In this document: one piece after another, positions 1 to 7,067 of the stretch | How the letters are laid out: the number at the start of each line of letters is the position of its first letter | Numbering within the stretch: position 1 is the stretch's first letter | From: Actinomycetes bacterium | Lineage (GTDB): Bacteria > Actinomycetota > Acidimicrobiia > Acidimicrobiales > Palsa-688 | Direction: 5' to 3' | DNA: 16,447 nucleotides | Assembly: GCA_021816565.1 (NCBI GenBank) | Contig: JAKAXN010000064.1 | Location: 1-16,447 of the forward strand | Made by a program: the position numbers and the translations under genes | The notes under the pieces: generated by a model | Told to the model about the DNA's origin: nothing | Databases searched by the model: none | The model's input: only the letters and a program-made list of their open reading frames with translations

Positions 1-618
1 TCCGAGCTTCTGGCGCAGCCGGTGCACGTAGGCGTGCAGGTACTGCGCCTCCCGGCCGTAGCCAGGTCCCCACACCGCCGTGAGGATCATCTCGTGGGTG
101 CAGGTCCGCCCGGCGTTGCGGGCCAGGTAGGCCAGCACTTCGAACTCCCGGGCCGTCAGCTCGATGACGCGCCCGTCGACCCGGGCCTCGTGGCGGACCA
201 GGTCCAACCGGACCGGGCCGTGCTCCACCACCACCGGCTCGGGGTCCCGGCCGGGGCCGGCCCGGTGGCGGATGGCCGCCCGGATCCGGGCCTCCAGCTC
301 GGCCATACCGAACGGCTTGGTCACGTAGTCGTCGGCGCCGGAGTCGAGAGCGGCGACCTTCCGCCGCTCGGATTCCGCAGCAGACAGCACGACGATCGGG
401 ACCTGGCTCCACTCCCGCACCCGGCGCACCACGTCCACCCCGTCGAGGTCGGGGAGGCCCAGATCCAAGATGACGACGTCAGGCGCCGAGACGGCGCTCT
501 GCACCAGTCCCTGCTCGCCGGTGGCCGCGGTCACGACCTCGTGGCCCGACGCCCGCAGGGCCAGGCGCAGAGCCTTCAGCAGGGACGGATCGTCGTCGAT
601 CACCAGCACCCGGGTCAC
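1..618 (-). CDS. kdpE: KdpE, OmpR-family response regulator (C-terminus cut by window edge)
   Basis: Transcriptional activator of the Kdp potassium-uptake operon, phosphorylated by KdpD. 206 codons are present; OmpR-family regulators have about 225-230, so only the end of the winged helix is missing. The receiver domain (about residues 1-115) has the acidic pocket D8-D9-D10, phospho-acceptor D52 in VILDLGLPD, and K101 in the KPF motif. The DNA-binding domain follows from about residue 130, with LTAREFEVLAYL and, near the edge, a WGPGYG...YLHAYVHRLRQKLG stretch typical of KdpE. The GTG start at 618-616 overlaps the stop of the upstream kinase gene by 4 bases (GTGA), so the two are translationally coupled. 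Assignment as KdpE rather than another OmpR regulator rests on these motifs and on its place beside kdpFABC. Confidence 0.93.
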   Translation of the reverse strand, partial: MTRVLVIDDDPSLLKALRLALRASGHEVVTAATGEQGLVQSAVSAPDVVILDLGLPDLDGVDVVRRVREWSQVPIVVLSAAESERRKVAALDSGADDYVTKPFGMAELEARIRAAIRHRAGPGRDPEPVVVEHGPVRLDLVRHEARVDGRVIELTAREFEVLAYLARNAGRTCTHEMILTAVWGPGYGREAQYLHAYVHRLRQKLG

Positions 619-2096
619 GGGGTGGCCACCACCCGGGCCGGCTGGGAGGCCGCTCTCAGCGTGAAGCTGACCCGGGTTCCGCCCCCGTCCGGCTCCTCCA
701 TCCAGATCCGTCCGTCGTGGGCCTCGACGAAGGCCCGGCAGATCCACAGCCCCATCCCGGCCCGGCCGCTGCGGCCGGAGCGGACGAAGCCGTCGAAGGC
801 GGACTCCCGTTGGGAGGCCGGCACGCCGGGACCCGAATCCTGCACCGAGATCCGCACCCGGTCACCGTCGGACCCGGCACGCACGATGATGGGTGTGCCC
901 TCCGGGGCGTGGCGGTGGGCGTTGTCCACCAGGTTGACGACCACCTGGCCGATGAGCACCGGGTCGGCCACGACCGGGGGCAGGTCGTCGGGGACGGCCA
1001 GCTCGACCACCCGGTCGCCGAGGGATGTCCTCATCCCGGCGATGGCGCCGGCCGCCAGATCCAGCACCGGGCACTCCTCCAGGCCCGGCTCGAGGGCCCC
1101 GGCCTGGTAGCGGGACAGGTCCAGCAGGCCGGTGACCAGGCGGGTCAGCCGGTCGATCTCGCCGTCGAGCAGCTCGTAGAGCTCCTGCCTCTCCTCCTCG
1201 GAGCCGCCGCGGTCGCCGCCGTCGCGCACCAGGGTGGACGACGCCACCTTCATGGCGGCGAGCGGGGTGCGCAGATCGTGCGACACCGCCCCCAGAAGGG
1301 CCCGCCTGAGCTGGTCGACCTCCTCGAGGAGGCGCGTGCGCAGGGCCTGGGCCTGCAGCTGGGCCCGCTCCACCACCAGCGCGGCGTGGTTGGCGAAGGT
1401 GCGCAGCAGCACCGAGTCGGAGCGGCCCTGCGGGCCGCCCCGCAACGCCAGCACCCCGACCGGGCGGCCGGCGGCGGCCAGCGCCACCGTCCGGACCCCA
1501 CCGTCGGCACCGGTGCCCGCGCCCACCGACACGGGCCGCACCGCCGCCCCGTGCGATTCCAGCCCCCGGACGTCGGGGGGGTCGCCGGCGGAAGCGGCCA
1601 CCTGGAGATGGTCGCCGACCGGGAGCAGCAGGGCCACTCCCGCCACCCCGAACACGCCCCGCACCGCGGTGACGATGCTGTCGAGCAGGTCGGGAAGCGA
1701 CCGGTCCTCGACCAGCAACTGGGACAGCTCGAACAGCTTCTGGGCCTCCCGGGCCCGGGCCTGCTCCTCCCTTCGGGCGGCCTGCAACCGGCTGACCACC
1801 TGGGCCACGATCAGCATCACCGCCCCGTAGACCGCCAGGGCCACCCAGTTCTGGGCGGCCCCCACGTCGAGGGTGTAGTAGGGCGGGATGAAGACGAAGT
1901 CCCACGCCAGGAACCCGGCGGCCACCCCGGCCACCCCGGCGGTGTAGCCGCCGGCCACGACGGCCGCCACCACAGGGACCACCATGATCAGCCCGACGGT
2001 GGCGATGCTGAGGTGGGCGCGCACCGGGACCAGGGCGACGCTGAGGGCCGTGACCATGGCGACCGCCGCCCCGGCGCTGATGAGGCTCCTGCGCAC
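615..2096 (-). CDS. kdpD: KdpD C-terminal half: membrane domain, GAF-like region and histidine kinase
   Basis: Sensor histidine kinase, 493 residues, corresponding only to the second half of a classical KdpD (about 890 residues in E. coli). Four hydrophobic segments (about 7-25, 29-49, 52-70, 82-101) match the KdpD four-helix membrane domain (DUF4118). A coiled linker (105-125) and a GAF-like region (about 130-245) follow. The HisKA domain has the H-box AVSHDLRTPLAA with phospho-acceptor H273. The HATPase domain shows N-box NLVDNAHRHA (about 388-397), G1 DSGPG (420-424) and G2 GMGL (447-450). The GTG start at 2096 is chosen because it begins directly before TM1; the ATG at 2103 is in another frame. 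There is no KdpD ATPase-like or Usp domain here; these are encoded at 7064-8206 on the other strand. It forms an operon with kdpE (4-base overlap). Confidence 0.93.
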   Translation of the reverse strand: MRRSLISAGAAVAMVTALSVALVPVRAHLSIATVGLIMVVPVVAAVVAGGYTAGVAGVAAGFLAWDFVFIPPYYTLDVGAAQNWVALAVYGAVMLIVAQVVSRLQAARREEQARAREAQKLFELSQLLVEDRSLPDLLDSIVTAVRGVFGVAGVALLLPVGDHLQVAASAGDPPDVRGLESHGAAVRPVSVGAGTGADGGVRTVALAAAGRPVGVLALRGGPQGRSDSVLLRTFANHAALVVERAQLQAQALRTRLLEEVDQLRRALLGAVSHDLRTPLAAMKVASSTLVRDGGDRGGSEEERQELYELLDGEIDRLTRLVTGLLDLSRYQAGALEPGLEECPVLDLAAGAIAGMRTSLGDRVVELAVPDDLPPVVADPVLIGQVVVNLVDNAHRHAPEGTPIIVRAGSDGDRVRISVQDSGPGVPASQRESAFDGFVRSGRSGRAGMGLWICRAFVEAHDGRIWMEEPDGGGTRVSFTLRAASQPARVVATP

Positions 2097-2101
2097 GCTC
2101 C

Positions 2102-2107
2102 ATTGTC
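2102..2107 (-). promoter_or_regulatory. Putative -10 element of kdpD(C)-kdpE
   Basis: On the minus strand GACAAT lies 5 bases before the GTG start at 2096 and fits the xAxxxT pattern of actinobacterial -10 elements placed for a leaderless or nearly leaderless transcript. A GGAG just before the start could instead act as a close Shine-Dalgarno sequence. No clear -35 is seen. Inference only. Confidence 0.35.
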
Positions 2108-2119
2108 CCGCACCGGCCC

Positions 2120-2138
2120 GTGAAGATTCTGTTCAGAC
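2120..2138 (+). promoter_or_regulatory. Putative KdpE box 1 (direct repeat pair)
   Basis: Two 8-base half-sites in direct repeat with an 11-base period: GTGAAGAT (2120-2127) and GTTCAGAC (2131-2138). Direct repeats about one helical turn apart are the usual binding pattern of OmpR/PhoB-family regulators such as KdpE. The pair lies 24-42 bases from the kdpD(C) start. The first half-site is a weak match (5 of 8), so confidence is lower than for box 2. Confidence 0.45.
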
Positions 2139-2150
2139 CGCCGGCCCGGT

Positions 2151-2169
2151 GTTGAGACGCCGTTCAGAG
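2151..2169 (+). promoter_or_regulatory. Putative KdpE box 2 (direct repeat pair)
   Basis: GTTGAGAC (2151-2158) and GTTCAGAG (2162-2169) are direct repeats with an 11-base period, begin 31 bases after box 1, and share its half-site pattern GTTnAGA. The pair lies 23-41 bases before the first ATG of the kdp operon. If transcription starts at or just before 2192, it would overlap the -35 region, the usual place for a class II OmpR-family activator. Assignment to KdpE is inferred from its gene being in the same locus. Confidence 0.55.
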
Positions 2170-2178
2170 CGGACGGAC

Positions 2179-2184
2179 CAGCCT
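2179..2184 (+). promoter_or_regulatory. Putative -10 element of the kdp operon
   Basis: CAGCCT fits xAxxxT and ends 7 bases before the ATG at 2192, the same spacing as other likely leaderless starts in this window. It is a poor match to TATAAT, as expected for an activator-dependent promoter. The GAGGG just before the ATG is only 1 base away and is badly placed as a ribosome-binding site. Confidence 0.35.
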
Positions 2185-2191
2185 CGAGGGC

Positions 2192-2275
2192 ATGGCTGAC
2201 TTCCTCGTCGCGCTCGGCATCGTGGGTTTCGCCCTGGCGATGCTGGGCCTCATCTGGGCCCTGGACCGGGTATGA
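2192..2275 (+). CDS. 27-residue single-helix membrane peptide at the head of the kdp operon
   Basis: An ORF of 27 codons encoding MADFLVALGIVG then a hydrophobic run and the ending WALDRV. It is almost entirely one transmembrane helix (about residues 4-23) with a charged DR near the C-terminus. It is the first gene of the operon, and its stop overlaps the kdpF start by 4 bases (ATGA), an arrangement selected for translational coupling. It is not KdpF, which follows directly and has the typical KdpF ending. From memory, similar tiny peptides ending in DRL/ERL precede kdpF in other bacteria, but I know of no assigned role. It could be an extra Kdp accessory subunit or a leader peptide tuning kdpF translation. 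Confidence 0.6.
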   Translation: MADFLVALGIVGFALAMLGLIWALDRV

Positions 2276-2361
2276 CCGCCGCCGAGGGGATCCTGCTGGC
2301 GGTATCGGTGCTGATGTTCGTCTACCTGGGCATCGCCATGTTCAAGCCCGAGTGGTTCTGA
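2272..2361 (+). CDS. kdpF: KdpF, small subunit of the Kdp potassium ATPase
   Basis: A 29-residue single-pass membrane peptide with a hydrophobic helix (about residues 6-23) and the C-terminal FKPEWF, matching the characteristic R/KPExF ending of KdpF. In E. coli KdpF is a lipid-like stabiliser of the KdpABC complex. Its ATG overlaps the previous stop by 4 bases, and its TGA directly abuts the kdpA ATG. Length and position immediately before kdpA are those of the family. Confidence 0.85.
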   Translation: MTAAEGILLAVSVLMFVYLGIAMFKPEWF

Positions 2362-4053
2362 ATGGGACTGTTCCTCACCATCGTCACCCTGGTGGCCGCC
2401 CTGGGCCTCACCTGGCGGTTCCTGGGCTCCTACATGGCCGCGGTCTTCGACGGCCGGAGCCGGTACCTCGCCTGGGCGGAACGGCCGGTGTACCGGCTGC
2501 TCGGCACCGACCCCGGGCAGGAGCAGAGCTGGAAGCGCTACGCCGCCTCCGTGATCGTCTTCTCGGCGGTCTTCCTCGGGATCGGGTACCTGATGCTGCG
2601 CATCCAGGGTGCGCTGCCTCTCAACCCGCAGCACCAGGGCGCGGTTACACCGGCACTCGGGTTCAACACCATCTCGTCGTTCGTGACCAACACCAACTGG
2701 CAGAACTACGGCGGGGAGACGACCATGTCGTACTTCTCCCAGATCGGTGTGCTGACGGTCCAGCAGTTCGTATCCGCCGCCGTCGGCATCGCAGTGGCCA
2801 TCGCCCTGGTCCGGGGATTCTCCCGCCGGTCCTCGCCGACCATCGGGAATTTCTGGGTCGACATAACCCGCGCCGTGATGTACGTCCTGGTCCCCATCGC
2901 CTTCGTCGCCGGCATCATCTTCGTCGGTGAGGGGGCGGTCCAGACCCTGGCCGGGACGGCGTCGATCAGGGACGTGCTCAACGGGGTGACCCAGACCATC
3001 CCCAGGGGCCCGATCGGCTTCATGGAGGCCGTCAAACAGCTGGGCACCAACGGCGGCGGATTCCTCAACGGCAACTCCGCCACGCCCTTCGAGAACCCCA
3101 CCGGCCTCACCAACTGGCTGTCCATGTACCTGATCCTCGCCATCCCGGTGGCGCTGACCTACACCTTCGGCAAGATGGTGGGCAGCGTCCGCCACGGGGC
3201 CGCCCTGCTCGGGGCCATGGTCATCCTGTTCTCCGCGTGGACCGGCTTCACCACCTACGCCGAGCACCAGGGCAACCCGGCGGTGGTCGCGGCCGGCGTC
3301 ACCAACACCTCGGTGGGCAACACCGAGGGCAAGGAGGTCCGCTTCGGCGACACCACCAGCGCCCTGTTCGGGGTGACCTCCACGAGCACCTCGACCGGGT
3401 CGGCCGATGCCAGCTACGACTCGTTCACACCCATGGGCGGGTTCGGGCTGCTGACGGGGATGATGCTCGGGGAGGTGACCCCCGGAGGGGTGGGATCGGG
3501 CCTGTACACCATCCTCGTCTACGCCATCGTGGCGGTGTTCATCGGCGGGTTGATGATCGGGCGCACCCCCGAGTACCTGGGCAAGAAGATCCAGGCCCGG
3601 GAGGTGAAGCTGGCCGGCCTGGCGGCGCTGGTGATGCCCATAACCGTCCTGGTCCTCACCGCCGTGGCGGTGTCGCTCCACGCCGGCCGGGCGGGACCGC
3701 TCAACGGCGGCCCGCACGGCTTCTCCGAGATCCTCTACGCCTTCACGTCCCAGGGGAACAACAACGGGTCCGCCTTCGCCGGGCTCACCGGGAACACGGC
3801 CTTCTACAACATCGCCGGAGCGGTCGACATGCTCGTGGGCCGTTTCGCCATCATCATCCCGGTCCTGGCCCTGGCCGGAACCCTGGCGGCCAAGCAGCAG
3901 GTACCGGCGTCGCTCGGCACGTTCAGGACCGACAACGGCATGTTCATAGGGCTGACCATCGCCGTCATCCTCATCATCGGAGGCCTGACGTTCTTCCCGG
4001 CGGTCTCGCTGGGGCCGATCGTCGAGCAACTGAGCCACGGGAAGTTCTTCTGA
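2362..4053 (+). CDS. kdpA: KdpA, potassium-translocating channel-like subunit
   Basis: Selectivity-filter subunit of the Kdp P-type ATPase in the cytoplasmic membrane, 563 residues (E. coli 557). It belongs to the superfamily of K+ transporters with four pore-loop repeats, and all four filters are visible: TNTNWQ (about 109-114), TNGGG (229-233), PGGVG (374-378) and QGNNNG (464-469). The N-terminus [14 protein letters not shown] is the first membrane helix, as usual. The ATG abuts the kdpF stop, and the TGA at 4051-4053 shares its last base with the kdpB ATG. No damaged motif is seen. Confidence is high because both the filters and the gene order agree. Confidence 0.97.
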   Translation: MGLFLTIVTLVAALGLTWRFLGSYMAAVFDGRSRYLAWAERPVYRLLGTDPGQEQSWKRYAASVIVFSAVFLGIGYLMLRIQGALPLNPQHQGAVTPALGFNTISSFVTNTNWQNYGGETTMSYFSQIGVLTVQQFVSAAVGIAVAIALVRGFSRRSSPTIGNFWVDITRAVMYVLVPIAFVAGIIFVGEGAVQTLAGTASIRDVLNGVTQTIPRGPIGFMEAVKQLGTNGGGFLNGNSATPFENPTGLTNWLSMYLILAIPVALTYTFGKMVGSVRHGAALLGAMVILFSAWTGFTTYAEHQGNPAVVAAGVTNTSVGNTEGKEVRFGDTTSALFGVTSTSTSTGSADASYDSFTPMGGFGLLTGMMLGEVTPGGVGSGLYTILVYAIVAVFIGGLMIGRTPEYLGKKIQAREVKLAGLAALVMPITVLVLTAVAVSLHAGRAGPLNGGPHGFSEILYAFTSQGNNNGSAFAGLTGNTAFYNIAGAVDMLVGRFAIIIPVLALAGTLAAKQQVPASLGTFRTDNGMFIGLTIAVILIIGGLTFFPAVSLGPIVEQLSHGKFF

Positions 4054-6131
4054 TGCCCACCGCCATCACCCCATCCGCGCCGGTCGAGGCGGTCCAGGCG
4101 GCCCGGGGCCGCAGGGGGGTAGCCCAGTCCCGGAGCCTCTTCGACCGCGAGATCCTGCGCCAGTCGCTTCGGGACTCGGTGCTCAAGCTCGACCCCAGGG
4201 TCCAGGTCCGCAACCCGGTGATGTTCGTCGTCCTCATCGGCACGCTCATCGTCCTCATCGAGGCCATCGCCCATCCCGGTATCTTCACCTGGTCCATCAC
4301 CGTCTGGCTGTTCCTGACCGTGATCTTCGCCAACTTCGCCGAAGCCATGGCCGAGGGCCGCGGCAAGGCCCAGGCCGACACCCTGCGCCGGATGCGGGCC
4401 GAGACCGAGGCCCGCCTGCTGAAGGGCGACGGGACCGAGGAGAGGGTGGCGGCCTCAGCTCTCAACAAGGGCGACACGGTGGTCTGCGAGGCCGGCGATC
4501 TCATCCCCTCCGACGGCGACATCATCGAGGGCATCGCCTCGGTGGACGAGTCGGCCATCACGGGCGAATCGGCCCCGGTCATCCGGGAATCCGGCGGCGA
4601 CCGGTCGGCGGTCACCGGCGGGACCCGGGTCCTCTCCGACCGGATAGTCGTGCGCATCACCGCGGAGCGGGGCCAGACCTTCATCGACCGGATGATCAAC
4701 CTGGTCGAGGGCTCCACCCGGTCCAAGACCCCCAACGAGATCGCCCTGACCATCCTGCTGTCGGTGCTCACCATCGTGTTCCTGCCGGTGGTGGTGGCCC
4801 TCGAACCGTTCGGACGATTCGCCGGGGCCGCCGTGTCGGTCACCGTCCTGGTGGCCCTCCTGGTGTGCCTGATCCCCACCACCATCGGGGCCCTCCTGTC
4901 GGCCATCGGTATCGCCGGCATGGACCGCCTGGTCCAACGCAACGTGCTCGCCATGTCCGGCCGGGCGGTGGAGGCGGCAGGGGACGTCCAGACCCTGCTG
5001 CTCGACAAGACCGGCACCATCACCCTCGGCAACCGGATGGCATCGGCGTTCCTACCGGTCAGCGGCCACGACGAGCGGGAACTGGCCGACGCCGCCCAGC
5101 TGGCTTCGCTGGCCGACGAGACCCCCGAGGGCCGCTCGATAGTGGTGCTGGCCAAGGAGCGGTTCCAGATGCGGGAACGCCAGCTGGAGGGACCCCACGA
5201 GTTCGTCCCGTTCACCGCGCAGACCCGCATGTCGGGACTCGACATCGAGGACCGCCGGATCCGCAAGGGAGCAGCCGAGGCGGTGAAGCGCTGGGTGAGC
5301 GAGCAGGGAGGCACCATCCCCGCCGACCTCGACGGGATAGTGGAGAAGGTCTCCAAGGGCGGCTCGACGCCGCTGGCGGTCGCCGACGGGCCCCGCATCC
5401 TGGGCGTCATCGAGCTCAAGGACGTGGTCAAGCAGGGCATCCGCGAGAAATTCGAGGAGATGCGCCAGATGGGCATCCGCACGGTGATGATCACCGGCGA
5501 CAACCCGCTGACGGCGGCCGCCATCGCCCAGGAAGCGGGGGTCGACGACTTCCTCGCCGAGGCCACCCCCGAGGCCAAGATGGAACTGATCAGGGCCGAG
5601 CAGGAGGGCGGCAAGCTCGTGGCCATGACCGGGGACGGCACCAACGACGCCCCGGCCCTGGCCCAGGCCGACGTCGGAGTGGCCATGAACACCGGCACCA
5701 CCGCAGCCAAAGAGGCCGGGAACATGGTGGACCTCGACTCCAACCCGACCAAGCTCATCGACGTGGTGGAGATCGGCAAGCAACTGCTGATCACCCGGGG
5801 CTCGCTGACCACGTTCTCCATCGCCAACGACGTGGCCAAGTACTTCGCCATCATCCCCGCCCTGTTCATCACGGCGTACCCCCAGCTCGGGGCGTTGAAC
5901 ATCATGAAGCTCCACAGCCCCCAGAGCGCCATCCTCTCGGCCGTCATCTTCAACGCCCTGGTGATCATCGCCCTCATCCCCCTGGCCCTGCGAGGAGTGA
6001 AATTCCGGGCCGCCGGGGCGGCATCCATCCTGCGGCGCAACGTGTTGATCTACGGCCTGGGCGGGATCATCACCCCCTTCATCTTCATAAAGCTGATCGA
6101 CCTCATCATCGTGGCCCTCGGGGCCTACTGA
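4053..6131 (+). CDS. kdpB: KdpB, catalytic P-type ATPase subunit
   Basis: ATP-hydrolysing subunit of KdpFABC, 692 residues (E. coli 682). Visible P-type motifs: actuator-loop TGES (170-173), membrane motif CLIPTTIG (272-279), phosphorylation site DKTGT with D318, TGDNPLTA (about 481-488), and hinge GDGTNDAPA (about 527-535). S173, in the TGES loop, corresponds to the serine whose phosphorylation (Ser162) inhibits E. coli KdpB, so that control could exist here. The start is the ATG at 4053, which shares one base with the kdpA stop. The open frame continues upstream inside kdpA, but that part is an antiframe and does not belong to the protein. The gap to kdpC is 13 bases and holds a strong ribosome-binding site. 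Confidence 0.97.
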   Translation: MPTAITPSAPVEAVQAARGRRGVAQSRSLFDREILRQSLRDSVLKLDPRVQVRNPVMFVVLIGTLIVLIEAIAHPGIFTWSITVWLFLTVIFANFAEAMAEGRGKAQADTLRRMRAETEARLLKGDGTEERVAASALNKGDTVVCEAGDLIPSDGDIIEGIASVDESAITGESAPVIRESGGDRSAVTGGTRVLSDRIVVRITAERGQTFIDRMINLVEGSTRSKTPNEIALTILLSVLTIVFLPVVVALEPFGRFAGAAVSVTVLVALLVCLIPTTIGALLSAIGIAGMDRLVQRNVLAMSGRAVEAAGDVQTLLLDKTGTITLGNRMASAFLPVSGHDERELADAAQLASLADETPEGRSIVVLAKERFQMRERQLEGPHEFVPFTAQTRMSGLDIEDRRIRKGAAEAVKRWVSEQGGTIPADLDGIVEKVSKGGSTPLAVADGPRILGVIELKDVVKQGIREKFEEMRQMGIRTVMITGDNPLTAAAIAQEAGVDDFLAEATPEAKMELIRAEQEGGKLVAMTGDGTNDAPALAQADVGVAMNTGTTAAKEAGNMVDLDSNPTKLIDVVEIGKQLLITRGSLTTFSIANDVAKYFAIIPALFITAYPQLGALNIMKLHSPQSAILSAVIFNALVIIALIPLALRGVKFRAAGAASILRRNVLIYGLGGIITPFIFIKLIDLIIVALGAY

Positions 6132-6132
6132 C

Positions 6133-6138
6133 AGGAGG
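6133..6138 (+). promoter_or_regulatory. Strong Shine-Dalgarno site of kdpC
   Basis: AGGAGG ends 6 bases before the kdpC ATG, an ideal position. It is the only junction in the kdp operon without gene overlap, so kdpC has its own strong initiation signal instead of coupling to kdpB. Confidence 0.85.
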
Positions 6139-6144
6139 CGCGCG

Positions 6145-6735
6145 ATGATCACCCACATCCGCCGAGCGGTCATCCTGGCCGTCGCTTTCATGGTCCTGGT
6201 CTTCGTCTACGCCCTGGCGGGCACCGGCGTGGCCCAGGCCCTCTTCCCCCACCAGGCCAACGGGTCGCTCACGGCCAACGGCTCCACCCTGATCGGCCAG
6301 AACTGGTCCAGCCCCCGCTGGTTCCACGGGAGACCGGACGGCTTCGGCCCCTACGCCGCCAGCAGGAACCAGTCGGGCGGCGACAACCCCCTGGTGGCCA
6401 ACGGGGTCAGCGGCTCTTCAGGCGGCACCAACCTCGGCCCCCGCTCCCGGACCCTCCTGGACAACACCCGGGCACTGGTCGCCTGGTGGCACTCGATGGG
6501 CGTGAACCCCACACCCGATCTGGTCACCACCTCCGGCAGCGGATACGACCCCGACATCAGCCCCATGGACGCCACCGTGCAGATACCGATGGTGTCGCGC
6601 GCCACCGGCGTCGCCCCGTCGAAGCTCCGGGCCATCATCGCCGGGCAGACCCACAGCGCCCAGTTCGGATTCCTCGGCAGCAGCTACATCGACGTGCTGC
6701 GGCTCAACGAGGCCCTGGCCCACCTGGAGAGATGA
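6145..6735 (+). CDS. kdpC: KdpC, assembly/affinity subunit of the Kdp ATPase
   Basis: A 196-residue single-pass membrane protein (E. coli 190) that raises ATP affinity and stabilises the KdpABC complex. One N-terminal transmembrane helix (about 8-30) is followed by FPHQANGSL, LIGQNW, and the family signature FHGRP (60-64). Next come SGGDNP and, near the C-terminus, a DISPMDATVQIPMV stretch matching the conserved KdpC region. It ends in a helical LNEAL segment as in E. coli. Its TGA overlaps the next gene's ATG (ATGA at 6732-6735). Confidence 0.96.
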   Translation: MITHIRRAVILAVAFMVLVFVYALAGTGVAQALFPHQANGSLTANGSTLIGQNWSSPRWFHGRPDGFGPYAASRNQSGGDNPLVANGVSGSSGGTNLGPRSRTLLDNTRALVAWWHSMGVNPTPDLVTTSGSGYDPDISPMDATVQIPMVSRATGVAPSKLRAIIAGQTHSAQFGFLGSSYIDVLRLNEALAHLER

Positions 6736-7067
6736 CACCGCACGGCGACACATGGGGAGGCCTCCCGGTGGTCCGCCGGCTGGCCTGCGCCGGTCCCCGC
6801 ACCAGGGTCGCCGTGTCGGGCATCGTCACCGCGGCGGCGGCAGCCCGGCTGGGCGGCGTCCGCTCCTACCTGTGCCGGCTGGAGGACGGGACCGGGGAGA
6901 TCACCCTGGCCTTCACCGGCCGGTCATCCGTGGCCGGCCTGGCCGCCGGGACCCTGTGCCGGGTGGAGGGCACGGCGCGCACCTGCGAGGGGCAGTTGGT
7001 GGTGTTCAACCCCGAATACGAGTTCCTCCCGACGGCGCACCCGTCGGGCCGCGACGGTGCCCCGTGA
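6732..7067 (+). CDS. OB-fold protein encoded inside the kdp operon
   Basis: A 111-residue protein, probably an OB-fold nucleic-acid-binding domain. The pattern VAVSGIV, then YLCRLEDGTGEITLAFTGR, GTLCRVEGTAR and LVVFNPEYEFL matches the strand pattern of small actinobacterial OB-fold proteins. From memory, M. tuberculosis Rv2694c is of this kind and lies close to the TrkA-type potassium genes ceoB/ceoC. It overlaps kdpC by 4 bases and the downstream KdpD N-terminal gene by 4 bases (GTGA at 7064), so it is embedded between two Kdp genes and must be co-expressed. There is no signal peptide or membrane segment. Its ligand is unknown; a nucleotide or RNA regulator of K+ uptake is one possibility. 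Fold confidence is moderate; function is unassigned. Confidence 0.75.
   Translation: MTPHGDTWGGLPVVRRLACAGPRTRVAVSGIVTAAAAARLGGVRSYLCRLEDGTGEITLAFTGRSSVAGLAAGTLCRVEGTARTCEGQLVVFNPEYEFLPTAHPSGRDGAP

Noticed and set aside
717..2123. Long plus-strand ORF opposite the KdpD kinase half
   Set aside because: It is the antisense of a gene with full histidine-kinase motifs, and its product is low-complexity Gly/His/Gln-rich sequence typical of shadow frames in GC-rich DNA.
2164..4038. Minus-strand 624-codon ORF opposite kdpA
   Set aside because: kdpA on the plus strand has all four K+ filters; the opposite product is compositionally biased (His, Gly, Asp) with no domain.
3237..4052. Upstream extension of the kdpB reading frame
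   Set aside because: It overlaps kdpA in another frame with His/Arg-rich nonsense. The ATG at 4053, sharing a base with the kdpA stop, gives the family N-terminus.
3974..6040. Minus-strand 688-codon ORF opposite kdpB
   Set aside because: It is antisense to a gene with every P-type ATPase motif, and is Ser/Arg/Met-rich shadow sequence.
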